Positions 15,586 through 24,559 of a DNA stretch of 34,823 nucleotides are shown here, piece after piece (the first letter of the stretch is position 1; each line of letters starts with the position of its first letter). The position numbers were made by a program, and so were the translations under genes. Source of the stretch: SLID01 sp041667545 (GTDB taxonomy: Bacteria; Omnitrophota; Gorgyraeia; Tantalellales; Tantalellaceae). The stretch covers positions 1 through 34,823 of the forward strand of contig JBAYES010000015.1 in NCBI GenBank assembly GCA_041667545.1, in the 5' to 3' direction. The notes beneath the pieces were generated by a model, which was given only the letters and a program-made list of their open reading frames with translations, did no database searches and was not told the DNA's origin.

Positions 15586-16578
15586 TCAGAAATTTTGAAG
15601 CTCTTCGACAACGTGCAGGTTCACTTTTTGTGACACGCTTTCAGCGGCGGCCCTTACCGCGTTCTTAATGGCCTTGGCGTTGGAAGAACCATGGGCTATT
15701 ATAACGCTTCCGTCGACTCCCATAAGAGGAGCTCCGCCGTATTCCGAGGCATCTATTTTTTTCTTGATCTTCTTGAACGCCGGCAGCGTGAGGAAGGCCC
15801 CGAATTTCGTGATAAAACTACTTTGTTTGAGTTCCCTTTTTAACAGCAGGCTTGCCGCTTCCGAAAAGCCTTCCGTAACTTTCAGAAAAACATTACCCAC
15901 GAAACCATCGCACACAACCACATCCGCTTTACCCCTGTAAACTTCTTTGGGCTCAATGTTCCCTACAAAGTTAAGCTCACTTTCATTCAACATTATATGG
16001 GCTTCCCTTATAAAATCCGTACCTTTGCTGGATTCTTCTCCGATGTTGAGCAGCCCCACCGTGGGGTTTGGTTTTTTGAGTATATGTTTGGAATACGCGT
16101 CGCCCATTATTCCGTACTGCAAAAGATGCAGGGGCTTTGGATCTATGTTGGCCCCTACGTCTATGACCATACAGGGCTTATTCAAGGTAGGAAAGATAAC
16201 GGCTATGCCCGGCCTGTCTACTCCCGGCAAGAGCCGTAAACTCAAAGTAGCGGCGCATACCACAGCTCCGGTATTCCCCGCGCTCACAAAAGCGTCAATT
16301 TTTTTTTCTTTGATCATAGAGGCGCCGATCACTATGGATGAATCGCGCTTTTTCCTCACAGACAATGCCGCTGGCTCATCCATTCCGATGACCTGAGACG
16401 CGTCTACTATCTCAATTTTATCCTTAGGATACTGCCTCGCGGAAAGCTCCTTCTTTATGATGTTTTCGTTTCCTATCAGCACCACCGTATAGTTATATTC
16501 TTCGACAGCCAGAATAGCCCCTTCAACATTTACCTCGGGAGCTTTGTCTCCGCCCATGGCATCTAAACCTATTCGCAT
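15586..16578 (-). CDS. plsX: Phosphate acyltransferase PlsX
   Basis: Makes acyl-phosphate from acyl-ACP, the donor for PlsY in phospholipid synthesis; peripheral membrane enzyme. 330 residues beginning with the family signature MRIGLDAMGGDKAPE. Further landmarks are VSAGNTGAVV, IDVGANIDPKP, LLNIGEESSKG, VCDGFVGNVFLK and GGAPLMGVDGSVIIAHGSS. The ATG at 16578 has GGAGGTG before it; the open frame extends 19 codons upstream without family similarity. It sits between rpmF and fabH, the common bacterial arrangement linking ribosome and lipid synthesis. Confidence 0.97.
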   Translation of the reverse strand: MRIGLDAMGGDKAPEVNVEGAILAVEEYNYTVVLIGNENIIKKELSARQYPKDKIEIVDASQVIGMDEPAALSVRKKRDSSIVIGASMIKEKKIDAFVSAGNTGAVVCAATLSLRLLPGVDRPGIAVIFPTLNKPCMVIDVGANIDPKPLHLLQYGIMGDAYSKHILKKPNPTVGLLNIGEESSKGTDFIREAHIMLNESELNFVGNIEPKEVYRGKADVVVCDGFVGNVFLKVTEGFSEAASLLLKRELKQSSFITKFGAFLTLPAFKKIKKKIDASEYGGAPLMGVDGSVIIAHGSSNAKAIKNAVRAAAESVSQKVNLHVVEELQNF

Positions 16579-16652
16579 TTCACCTCCAAAAGAAACCTTC
16601 TTGAACTCTATCCGGAACGTCCGGCAAAAGGACACGTAACGTCCCGCGGCCG

Positions 16653-16877
16653 TCAGGATCTTGCTTTTTTAGATTCTCTGCGCTCTTTTCGTTCTTCTAT
16701 GGTCTCTATTTTTTTCACCTGAACACCTTTGAAGTAACCGCAGTATTGACACACTTGGGCAGGCCTTTTGATCTTGCCGCAATGCGAACACTTTACCCCC
16801 GCCGGAGCGGTGGCTTTATAATGTGTCCTTCTTTTTCTTCCGCGCGTTTTTGAATGTCTATGCTTTACTTTTGGCAT
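16653..16877 (-). CDS. rpmF: Ribosomal protein bL32
   Basis: 74 residues. The N-terminus MPKVKHRHSKTRGRKRR is typical, followed by a zinc ribbon with C30-x2-C33 and C43-x2-C46. The tail is rich in Lys, Arg and Glu and somewhat longer than usual (about 57-60 residues is common). bL32 is part of the large ribosomal subunit near the peptidyl transferase exit. It is directly upstream of plsX as in many bacteria. The DUF177 (YceD) gene that often precedes rpmF is absent; only 99 bases separate rpmF from ackA. Confidence 0.96.
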   Translation of the reverse strand: MPKVKHRHSKTRGRKRRTHYKATAPAGVKCSHCGKIKRPAQVCQYCGYFKGVQVKKIETIEERKERRESKKARS

Positions 16878-16976
16878 GCTTTCTCCTGCAAGGTTTATTT
16901 TTTCTATCCGCGAGGCTACAATTGCCCCGGGACCGAACTACTATCGGGCAAACCCGGAGGTTCCCTTCAAATCAGA

Positions 16977-18122
16977 TCAGCTCAGAACAGCGCCGTTCAC
17001 AACTCTCCTGGTATCTCTCGCTATAAGAAGTTCTTCATTGGTAGACACCGTTAAAAAGACAGTCCCCTCACGCAGTAACCCTCCCAGGGCTTTTTCCACC
17101 CGCGTCTTTATTTCCGGAACGTTCTCTCCTATCCCGCCCGTAAAAACAACCGCGTCGACCTTTCCGAGAACCGCTGAATAAGCCCCGACATATTTTATTA
17201 CTCTGTATACAAAAATGTCAAAAGCTAATATCGCTCTCTCTTCTCCGTTCTTAACCGCCGATAGAATATCTCTCATATCATTGCTTATTCCTGATATTCC
17301 CAAAAGCCCGCTTTGTTTATTGAGCATTGAACCGGCCTCGGCCGGAGATATCCCCTCTTTTTCCATAAGATACAGCACCGCCGCGGGATCTATATCACCT
17401 GAACGTGTCCCCATAAGAAGTCCCTCAAGCGGGGTAAATCCCATGGATGTATCTATGCTCTTCCCCTTCTCTATGGCCGTTATGCTGCATCCATTGCCAA
17501 GATGTACCGTGATGAGATTAACTTCTTCCGGCGGTCTTTCCAGTATATCCGCCGCTTTTTGAGCTACATAACGGTGACTGGTACCATGAAATCCATACCT
17601 CCTGACGCCGTAATCCTCGTAGTACCTGTAAGGGATCCCGTAAAAAAATGCCACCGGAGGCATGGTCTGATGGAACGCGGTATCGAATACCGCCACCTGG
17701 GGCACGCCGCTGAATATTTCCATACAACCCCTTATCCCTTCAAGTGAAGGCGGATTGTGCAAAGGAGCCAAAACTGAAAATTTTTCTATGCTTTCCAGGA
17801 TCTTTTCGTTTACCAGCACACTCGAGGTAAATTCCTCCCCTCCATGCACTACCCTGTGCCCTACCCCCTTAACTTCCGAGACATCCTTCAGTACGCCCTG
17901 TTCCGGATCGGTCAGAACATCTCTGACAAGCTCCATGGCCCTGTGATGGTCGGGGCAGAATTCTTTTCTGTCTAACTTTATTGCCTCTGTCTCTAATGTC
18001 AAAGAAGAACCTTCTCCGCCTATCCTGTCTACCACACCTTTAGCAAGCGGTTTTTCTTTCTCAATATCAAAAAGCTCATATTTTACAGAAGACGACCCGC
18101 AATTTACCACCAATATAAGCAT
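16977..18122 (-). CDS. ackA: Acetate kinase
   Basis: Transfers phosphate from acetyl phosphate to ADP, giving acetate and ATP. 381 residues starting MLILVVNCGSSSVKYELFD, the ATP-binding N-terminus of the family. Other landmarks are GHRVVHGGEEF, VFDTAFHQTMP, RYGFHGTSHRYV, VHLGNGCSITAI, FTPLEGLLMGTRSGDIDP and FTGGIGENVPEI. The ATG at 18122 fits family start; an ATG seven codons upstream is possible, but the only nearby ribosome site (GGGAGG) lies between the two. Directly downstream of pta, as expected for the fermentative acetate pathway. Confidence 0.97.
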   Translation of the reverse strand: MLILVVNCGSSSVKYELFDIEKEKPLAKGVVDRIGGEGSSLTLETEAIKLDRKEFCPDHHRAMELVRDVLTDPEQGVLKDVSEVKGVGHRVVHGGEEFTSSVLVNEKILESIEKFSVLAPLHNPPSLEGIRGCMEIFSGVPQVAVFDTAFHQTMPPVAFFYGIPYRYYEDYGVRRYGFHGTSHRYVAQKAADILERPPEEVNLITVHLGNGCSITAIEKGKSIDTSMGFTPLEGLLMGTRSGDIDPAAVLYLMEKEGISPAEAGSMLNKQSGLLGISGISNDMRDILSAVKNGEERAILAFDIFVYRVIKYVGAYSAVLGKVDAVVFTGGIGENVPEIKTRVEKALGGLLREGTVFLTVSTNEELLIARDTRRVVNGAVLS

Positions 18123-18179
18123 TCTAAGAGAAACCTCCCGCATCCAGTACGATAACGTTATACGATCTTCCGATGATGT

Positions 18180-19187
18180 CTATTCTCTCGTACTCTGCGC
18201 TTTTATCGCGCAAACTACCGCGGTGTCGACAACGTCTTCCCAGCTGCATCCCCTGGAAAGATCACTGCATGGCCTGGCCACGCCCTGTATTATCGGCCCT
18301 ACGGCTCTTGCCTTCCCAAGACGCTGACTTAACTTGTAGGAAATATTTCCGGCATCAAGGTTAGGGAATATCAATACATTGGCTCTCCCTGCCACCTTGC
18401 TTCCCTTACATTTTATTTCCGCTACTTCCGGCACTATGGCCGCGTCAAGCTGAAGCTCGCCGTCTATCAAAAGTCCCGGCCTTTTAGCTTTTATCTTCTC
18501 TATAGCTTCACGTATCGTATCTACCGATTCTCCCCCGGCCGAACCTTTGGTGGAATAGCTTAACATGGCAACCCTGGGTTCCACATCGAAAAGTTTTTGC
18601 ATCTGGTCGCTGGTGGCTATGGCTATCCCCACAAGCTGTCTTGCCGACGGATATGGGATTATGCCGCAATCGCCGTAAATAAAAAGCCCTTCTTCTCCGA
18701 AAGGACAATCATCCATTTCCATTATGAACGAACTCGACACCGTGCCTATCTCTCTGTCTATGTCCAGACACTGTATGGCTGCCCTCGCCACGGTGGAAGT
18801 AGTGTTGCTCGCCCCGGCAACAAACCCGTCGGCTATGCCCAGACGTGTCATCATCGCTCCGAAATTCACCAGATTTTCCTTTACCGTTCTTTCCGCTTCC
18901 GCGAGATCAATGCCTTTATGCTTTCGTTTCTCATAGTAAGCGTCAACTATTTGCCCCGTCTTGGCGTAATTTTCCGGATCTATAAGTTCTATCCCTCCTA
19001 AAGATATCCCGTTAACCCGGGCAAGTTCCTCCACCTCTTTCTTTCTGCCCAAAAGCAAAACCTCTACCAGGCCATTCGAGGCCAGGTAAGAGGCTCCCGT
19101 TAACACCCTTATGTCATTCCCTTCCGGCAGCGCTATTTTTCTTTTCTCTTTTTTTGCTTTTTCTCTTAACGCGAGGATCCTGTTCAT
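18180..19187 (-). CDS. pta: Phosphate acetyltransferase
   Basis: Converts acetyl-CoA plus phosphate to acetyl phosphate and CoA, the step before AckA. 335 residues, the short catalytic form without the N-terminal DRTGG extension of enterobacteria. Landmarks: ALPEGNDIRVL (19-29), DGFVAGASNTTSTVARA, YGDCGIIPYPSARQLVGIA, MLSYSTKGSAGG, IDGELQLDAAIVPEVA and NVLIFPNLDAGNISYKLSQR. The ATG overlaps the coaD stop (ATGA), showing translational coupling. Coupling CoA synthesis (coaD) to a CoA-using enzyme makes sense but may be incidental. Confidence 0.97.
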   Translation of the reverse strand: MNRILALREKAKKEKRKIALPEGNDIRVLTGASYLASNGLVEVLLLGRKKEVEELARVNGISLGGIELIDPENYAKTGQIVDAYYEKRKHKGIDLAEAERTVKENLVNFGAMMTRLGIADGFVAGASNTTSTVARAAIQCLDIDREIGTVSSSFIMEMDDCPFGEEGLFIYGDCGIIPYPSARQLVGIAIATSDQMQKLFDVEPRVAMLSYSTKGSAGGESVDTIREAIEKIKAKRPGLLIDGELQLDAAIVPEVAEIKCKGSKVAGRANVLIFPNLDAGNISYKLSQRLGKARAVGPIIQGVARPCSDLSRGCSWEDVVDTAVVCAIKAQSTRE

Positions 19188-19666
19188 TTTTTCATAACCT
19201 CTCTCAGTTTTATGACAACATTACCGGGAACAAAGGCTGAAACATCCGCTCCGAGACGCGCTACTTCTTTAATGAGCCTGCTGGAAAGATACGAAAAATC
19301 CTCATTGGGCATCATAAATACCGTTTCTATCTCCGGGTCCAATTTTCTATTAGTAAGAGCCATCTGAAATTCGTATTCGAAATCAGATATCATCCGCAGC
19401 CCTCTTACTACAACCCTTGAGGACTTTGCCCTGGCATATGCCACGGCAAGGCCTTGAAAACTTTCCACGCCAACATTACTAAGATCCTGAACGGAGTCTT
19501 TTATCATTTCCACCCGGTCTTTTACGGAAAAAAGAGGGGATTTCTCTTCGCTTTCAGCGACTGCCACCAGAACTTTGTCATAAAGGGAAGACACCCTCCG
19601 GATCACGTCTATGTGCCCGTAAGTTATAGGATCGAATGTCCCGGGATAAACGGCTGTTCTTGTCAT
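19184..19666 (-). CDS. coaD: Phosphopantetheine adenylyltransferase
   Basis: Fourth step of coenzyme A synthesis: 4'-phosphopantetheine plus ATP gives dephospho-CoA. 160 residues, the usual length. AVYPGTFDPITYGHIDVIRR (5-24) contains the TxGH nucleotidyltransferase motif, VVVRGLRMISDFEYEFQMA is the substrate-binding stretch, and EDFSYLSSRLIKEVARLG ends the ATP site. Located 56 bases downstream of rsmD, the classic rsmD-coaD pair, and overlapping pta by four bases. Confidence 0.97.
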   Translation of the reverse strand: MTRTAVYPGTFDPITYGHIDVIRRVSSLYDKVLVAVAESEEKSPLFSVKDRVEMIKDSVQDLSNVGVESFQGLAVAYARAKSSRVVVRGLRMISDFEYEFQMALTNRKLDPEIETVFMMPNEDFSYLSSRLIKEVARLGADVSAFVPGNVVIKLREVMKK

Positions 19667-19722
19667 TGCTCTTTGATCCTTCCCTCGGCGCTATCTGATA
19701 ACTTATTCCGCCCATCTGTGTC

Positions 19723-20292
19723 TTAAACAACACGGTATTCCGGTGAACGGACAAATATCGAAACCGATGTTATCCCATAACTCTTTTGTTTATAAAGAGA
19801 AAGGCCTCCGACTCTTTCGGGGACACGCTCTTTTGAATCATGTTCTGCGATAAGCAAACCGGAGTCACCCAATATATCATAACGTTCTATCATAATCAAG
19901 ATGTTTTTGGATGTCCCCTCCCCATACGGAGGATCCAAAAAAACAATATCAAACTTTTCATGTCCGTCCTTTAAACTATCAAGATATTCGGCCGCGTCCA
20001 TTCGTTTTATCCCGGATCTTTGTTCAAGTCCCAGACCTTCCACATTTTCCCGGATTATACCCGTACATTCAAGGTCGTTATCCACAAAGGTGCAGAACGC
20101 CGCGCCACGGCTTAACGCCTCAAGCCCGTAAGCCCCGCTCCCGGAAAAAAGATCCAGCACCCGGGATTTCTCTGTCCATCCCGCTATCGCGCTGAAAACA
20201 GCCTCGCGAACCCTGTCTTTCGTGGGCCTTGCTATGCGTAAAGGAGGCGCCTTAAGTTTTCTCGACCGGAACTCACCCGCGATTATTCTCAC
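19723..20292 (-). CDS. rsmD: 16S rRNA (guanine966-N2)-methyltransferase
   Basis: SAM-dependent enzyme that methylates G966 in 16S rRNA (E. coli numbering). 189 residues with the N-terminal MRIIAGEFRSRKL, the SAM site VLDLFSGSGAYGLEALSRGA, and the catalytic motif IVFLDPPYGEG. The start is a GTG that overlaps the recG stop (GTGA), with AAGGTGAG upstream. It pairs with coaD, as in many genomes. Confidence 0.95.
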   Translation of the reverse strand: MRIIAGEFRSRKLKAPPLRIARPTKDRVREAVFSAIAGWTEKSRVLDLFSGSGAYGLEALSRGAAFCTFVDNDLECTGIIRENVEGLGLEQRSGIKRMDAAEYLDSLKDGHEKFDIVFLDPPYGEGTSKNILIMIERYDILGDSGLLIAEHDSKERVPERVGGLSLYKQKSYGITSVSIFVRSPEYRVV

Positions 20293-22373
20293 TGCAGACT
20301 CACCTTGCCTTTGAACATCTCATTTATCCTGTCTTTGACCCCTTTGTTCCTTTCATCCTTAAGCTCAGGGTCTTCTTCCACAAGCATAAAAGCGTCATGT
20401 CTGGCTTCTTCCATTACAGAAAAATCTTTAGCGATATTCCCGAATTTTAATTCCGGCAGACCGCTTTGTCTTGTCCCCAGAAATTCGCCGGGCCCTCTTA
20501 TGTCGAGGTCCTTTTCCGCTATCAGGAACCCGTCATCCATTGAGGTCATAGCTTCCATCCTTTCTCCCGCATTTTCCGAATCATCACCGCTTATTAGAAC
20601 ACAATACGAAGCATGTTTTCCTCTGCCTATCCGTCCCCTTAGCTGGTGAAGCTGGGAAAGGCCGTACATTTCAGCGTGTTCAACAAGCATGACGCTCACA
20701 TTGGGAACGTCTACACCGACCTCTACCATGGTTGTCGCAGCCAAAATATCATGTTTACCGGCAACAAAATCCTTCATTACTTTTTCTTTGTCTGATGTTC
20801 CCATTTTACCGTGCAGCATCGCCACTTTGAGATCGGGAAAAACATCTTTTTTAAGGGACTTATACATTTCTTCGGTCGATCTTGTCGAACTCCCTTCCTC
20901 GCCTTCTTTAATCCTGGGATAAACAATAAATGCCTGCCGCCCGCTTTCGACCTCACCCCTTATAAGGCCGTATACAGAGCTTCTATTGTCCGCCGACGTC
21001 CAGTAGGTCACCACCTTCCGCCTTCCTGAAGGCTTTTCCTTTAGTGTGGAAATATCCATGTCGCCAAAAACCGTCAGGACCAGACTTCTGGGTATAGGTG
21101 TCGCTGTCATGACAAGAGTGTCCGGTCTTACACCCTTTTTCATAAGTTGTTTCCTCTGCTCAACACCGAATTTATGCTGTTCATCTATAACGGCCAGGGC
21201 AAGATCTTTGAATTCAACCGATCGCTGTATAACCGAATGAGTCCCTATCACAACATCCGCATCCCCCTGAAGTATCTCTTTCTTCACTTTCTCCCGGTCA
21301 GAAAGTTCCATCCCCCCCGCCAAAAGCCGTACATTGAGCCCAAGCGGCATAAGCACCTTGCTTATTGTCATGTAATGCTGCCGCGCCAGTATTTCTGTCG
21401 GGGCCATTATTACGCCTTGATGACCGTTCCTGCACGTCAAAAGAAGAGCGAATATCGCGACCGCTGTTTTCCCGCTGCCCACATCCCCTTGCAGCAACCT
21501 GTACATGGGTTTGGCCCCGGACATATCCTGTTGTATTTCGGAAATACATTTTTTCTGGCCGGGAGTAAGTTCGAACGGCAATATGTTTTCTAATTCCTCT
21601 AATACCCCGTCTTTTAAACTGTGGGGCACCCCTTTTTTAACGGTCTTTTTTCTTCTCAGGGCCATTACTACCTGAAGCATGAAAAATTCCTCAAACACCA
21701 GCCTTCTATAAGATTTATCTAGATTCTCAAAAGAGTGGGGAAAATGAATGTTCTCTATCGCGAATTTAAGGTCTACAAGCTGTTTTCTTGCCCTTATCCT
21801 TGTGGGAAGAGGATCTTCTGCCGAAAAAGAATAAGCCTTTAAGGCCCTGAAAACCGCCCTCCTGACATCCCTCTGGGAAAGATTTTCGGTAAGCGGATAG
21901 AACGGGACTATTCTTCCTATCTCAAGAGACTCCTCATTTTTGTCCCGGCCGCTTATCTCGAACGCGGGATGTGTTATCTGCAGTCTTCCGGAAAATTCAA
22001 CCTCGCCGTACAAAACAACTTCCTGCCCGACTGAAAACACTTTGCTCAAGAAAGGCTGATTGTACCAAACCCCGAAAACTCTTCCGGAATCGTTCCCCAC
22101 GGTAATCTCAAAAATGCCTGTTCCGGTCCTTGCCCTGAAAAGCGAACACTTCAGCACCCGGCCTTTTACCGCCTGATGGGTTCCGGCACGGGCTTCGGAA
22201 GCATCGACCACCACTGTCCTGTCCTCATAACGCCGCGGCAGAAAATAAAAGATATCCGAAACCGTCCTGACTCCAAGCTTCTCGAAGAGCGCCGCTTTGG
22301 CCGGCCCCACCCCTTTAACATACCTTATGGACATGCCTCGCGGCTCTTTTTTAGCTTGCATAAAATCAACCAT
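20289..22373 (-). CDS. recG: ATP-dependent DNA helicase RecG
   Basis: Branch-migrating helicase that remodels stalled forks and Holliday junctions. 694 residues. It starts with a helix-hairpin-helix-like SIRYVKGVGPAKAALFEKLG, then the OB-fold wedge domain, then helicase motifs: Walker A GDVGSGKT (296-303), DEQH (397-400), TATPIPRSL, and in the second lobe TTMVEVGVDVPN and QLRGRIGRG. The C-terminal LDIRGPGEFLGTRQSG is the family motif. The start is uncertain: ATGs at codons 1, 5 and 14 all lack a good ribosome site. It overlaps rsmD and is divergent from rpmB. Confidence 0.96.
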   Translation of the reverse strand: MVDFMQAKKEPRGMSIRYVKGVGPAKAALFEKLGVRTVSDIFYFLPRRYEDRTVVVDASEARAGTHQAVKGRVLKCSLFRARTGTGIFEITVGNDSGRVFGVWYNQPFLSKVFSVGQEVVLYGEVEFSGRLQITHPAFEISGRDKNEESLEIGRIVPFYPLTENLSQRDVRRAVFRALKAYSFSAEDPLPTRIRARKQLVDLKFAIENIHFPHSFENLDKSYRRLVFEEFFMLQVVMALRRKKTVKKGVPHSLKDGVLEELENILPFELTPGQKKCISEIQQDMSGAKPMYRLLQGDVGSGKTAVAIFALLLTCRNGHQGVIMAPTEILARQHYMTISKVLMPLGLNVRLLAGGMELSDREKVKKEILQGDADVVIGTHSVIQRSVEFKDLALAVIDEQHKFGVEQRKQLMKKGVRPDTLVMTATPIPRSLVLTVFGDMDISTLKEKPSGRRKVVTYWTSADNRSSVYGLIRGEVESGRQAFIVYPRIKEGEEGSSTRSTEEMYKSLKKDVFPDLKVAMLHGKMGTSDKEKVMKDFVAGKHDILAATTMVEVGVDVPNVSVMLVEHAEMYGLSQLHQLRGRIGRGKHASYCVLISGDDSENAGERMEAMTSMDDGFLIAEKDLDIRGPGEFLGTRQSGLPELKFGNIAKDFSVMEEARHDAFMLVEEDPELKDERNKGVKDRINEMFKGKVSLQ

Positions 22374-22482
22374 TGTGATATTATCCGTACCGTTCAGTCA
22401 CAGACCTTAAAAAACGATGAAATCGATGTATGCGCCTATTGGCGGAGAGTACAATACGTCATTATAAAAGAAAGGGTTTACT

Positions 22483-22713
22483 ATGGCAAGAGAATGCTTT
22501 ATTTGCGGTAAAAAACCGGTAGCGGGCAGAAGCATAAGCCGAAGAGGTATGGCTAAGAGTAAGGGCGGAGTAGGACAGAGAGTGACGGGGGTCACTAAAA
22601 GAAGGTTTCTGCCTAACCTGCAGCAGGTCAAAGCCGTCATAGACGGAAAGACCAAAAGAATAAAGGCCTGCACCAAGTGCATTAAAGCCGGAAAGGTCAA
22701 AAAAAGCGCGTAA
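22483..22713 (+). CDS. rpmB: Ribosomal protein bL28
   Basis: 76 residues. MARECFICGKKPVAG and SISRRGMAKSK are the family N-terminus; KRRFLPNLQQVKA and IKACTKCIKAG follow. Two CxxC pairs (C5/C8 and C63/C66) suggest the zinc-binding form of bL28. AAAGGG precedes the ATG. It is the only plus-strand gene between 7115 and the end of the window, divergent from recG and convergent with recJ. Confidence 0.96.
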   Translation: MARECFICGKKPVAGRSISRRGMAKSKGGVGQRVTGVTKRRFLPNLQQVKAVIDGKTKRIKACTKCIKAGKVKKSA

Positions 22714-22753
22714 GCGCCGCACCGCTCCCCTATCCATCTTATCCGACACTTAA

Positions 22754-22830
22754 AGTAACATTTCAGTTCTCCGCGGAAATGTAGCGTCCCACGCCCGTCG
22801 TTGCGAACCCGCCAAAGGCGGGTGAAGCAA
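22754..22830. mobile_element. Truncated family B MITE (left end only)
   Basis: From AGTAACATTTCAGTTCTCCG to the GCGGGTGAAG hairpin this matches the left end of the element at 337-621 (about 338-412). The remainder is absent and no right terminus follows. It lies in the gap between the convergent rpmB and recJ genes. Confidence 0.7.
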
Positions 22831-22854
22831 TCTCAATAAAAAGTAGCCCCTTTA

Positions 22855-24552
22855 TTACTCCGATGGACGGATATCTCTTATGTTCAGCTGAAGTGAATCT
22901 ACTCCGTTATAGCTGTTTATAGAAGGAGTGTAGGCGAGATCTATGGTCTCTCCCGGTAATGGCCGGTAGAAGAAGTTCTTCCTGAAAGTTATCGCTTCTG
23001 CGCTCACCCTGCCGTCGGTCACAAGGAATTTTACACCGCTTTTTCCTATTTCTCGGGGCCTTGTCTTGACCTTTAAACCCCGGACGGCCAAAACAGGCTC
23101 AGCATTCCCCGGACCATGGGGCATTAAGAGGTTAAGTTCTCTTATCAGCTTCATACCGAGCTGAGACAAGGGCATCTCCACATCTATGGATAATTCCGGG
23201 GAAAGTTCTTTATTTCCCAAGAAATACTCATCCGCTATGCTGTTAAGTTTTTTTCTGAACCCTTCTACGCTGTTTCTTTTTATCTTTATCCCGCAAGCCG
23301 CTTCATGCCCCCCGAAACCCACGAGATGTTCATTCGCTCCGTTCACCGCTTTAAAAAGATCGAACCCGCCCGCCGCTCTGCCGGAACCCTTTCCGTTCTC
23401 CCCGTCAAGCGATATCAATATCGCGGGCCTTGTGAATTCTTCGGCTATGCGTGAAGCTACTATACCTATTACTCCGGGATGCCACGAGTCATCGGCAAGA
23501 ACTATTATCTTTTCTGACGCGAGATCTACATCACGCCTGGCTTTCTCAAGAGCGCTTTTTAGTATTTCTCTTTCCAGACACTGCCGGTTGCGGTTCTCTC
23601 TGTCAAGCGTCGCGGCTATTTCTACAGCGCGGCGCCTGTCATCTGTAATAAAAAGTTCCAGCGCCATATCCGCGGACCCTACCCTCCCCATGGCGTTTAT
23701 GCGGGGGGCAAGGGCAAAAGCTATGTTACGGCAAGTAAGGCCTCTCTGTTCCAATCCCGCTATATCAATAAGAGCTTTTATCCCCGGACTTTCCGTAACC
23801 CTCAATCTTTCGAGACCGGCTTTGGCCAGCAAACGGTTCTCGCCGTTCAGGGGCGCCACATCCGCTATTGTCCCAAGCGCCACAAGATCAAGATATTTCC
23901 CCGGCAAAAGATCATTGTCAGAAAGTGCCATTGCCAGTTTATACGCTATCCCCACTCCGGCAAGGTCTTTAAAAGGATACCGGCAGTCTTCTCTTCGAGG
24001 CGACACAACGGCATAAGCGTTCGGTAGGGCCTTTTTTCTGACCTCATGATGATCAGTGATTATAACGTCAATACCCTTGTTATTAGCTATTTCAACTTCT
24101 TCAACAGAATTAATCCCGCAGTCCACGGTAACAAGAAGCCCAACCCCGCTGTCTCCGGCCATCTTTACCGCCTCGCCGTTAAGGCCATATCCGTCATCCA
24201 TCCGATGTGGAATAAAAGTTTGATGCCGCGCGTTTAATTCCGTAAGTTTTCCTGAAAGAAGGGCCGTGGAAGTTATCCCGTCAACATCGTAATCCCCGTA
24301 CACCAATATTTTTTCTCCAGAAGATACCGCCTGTTCTATCCTTTGAACAGCCCGGTCCATATCCTTTAAAAGATACGGATCATGGCATGAGGAGATATCT
24401 CCGAAAAGAAAAGCTCTCGCTTCTTCCGTGTCTTTGATCCCCCTGTTTATAAGTATCTGTGAAAAATAAGGCGTAACCTCAAGTTCCGAACTCAAAACAT
24501 TCTGTAATCTGGGGTTGGCCTCTTTGTTAATCCATTTCATCTTTCCCGGCAT
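22855..24552 (-). CDS. recJ: Single-stranded-DNA-specific exonuclease RecJ
   Basis: 5'-3' exonuclease of the DHH family for recombination and mismatch repair. 565 residues: ILVYGDYDVDGITSTALL carries the DxD site, ITDHH (about 165-169) the DHH motif, GTIADVAPLNGENR and PRINAMGRVGSA the middle motifs, HPGVIGIVASRI and SGRAAGGFDLF the DHHA1 region with VGFGGHEAACG. The C-terminus is an OB-like domain. I chose the ATG at 24552, with GGAG upstream; the ATG at 24585 would overlap the CDF gene by 26 bases. Immediately downstream of the CDF gene and secDF, a common order. Confidence 0.95.
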   Translation of the reverse strand: MPGKMKWINKEANPRLQNVLSSELEVTPYFSQILINRGIKDTEEARAFLFGDISSCHDPYLLKDMDRAVQRIEQAVSSGEKILVYGDYDVDGITSTALLSGKLTELNARHQTFIPHRMDDGYGLNGEAVKMAGDSGVGLLVTVDCGINSVEEVEIANNKGIDVIITDHHEVRKKALPNAYAVVSPRREDCRYPFKDLAGVGIAYKLAMALSDNDLLPGKYLDLVALGTIADVAPLNGENRLLAKAGLERLRVTESPGIKALIDIAGLEQRGLTCRNIAFALAPRINAMGRVGSADMALELFITDDRRRAVEIAATLDRENRNRQCLEREILKSALEKARRDVDLASEKIIVLADDSWHPGVIGIVASRIAEEFTRPAILISLDGENGKGSGRAAGGFDLFKAVNGANEHLVGFGGHEAACGIKIKRNSVEGFRKKLNSIADEYFLGNKELSPELSIDVEMPLSQLGMKLIRELNLLMPHGPGNAEPVLAVRGLKVKTRPREIGKSGVKFLVTDGRVSAEAITFRKNFFYRPLPGETIDLAYTPSINSYNGVDSLQLNIRDIRPSE

Positions 24553-24559
24553 ATCTCTC

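Noticed and set aside
22423..22468. Promoter for rpmB (TACAAT or TATAAA boxes)
   Set aside because: No acceptable -35 box at the right distance, or the leader would be too short.
23186..24016. 276-residue frame antisense to recJ
   Set aside because: Opposite a well-supported gene, Ser/Pro/Arg-rich, no motif; a shadow frame.
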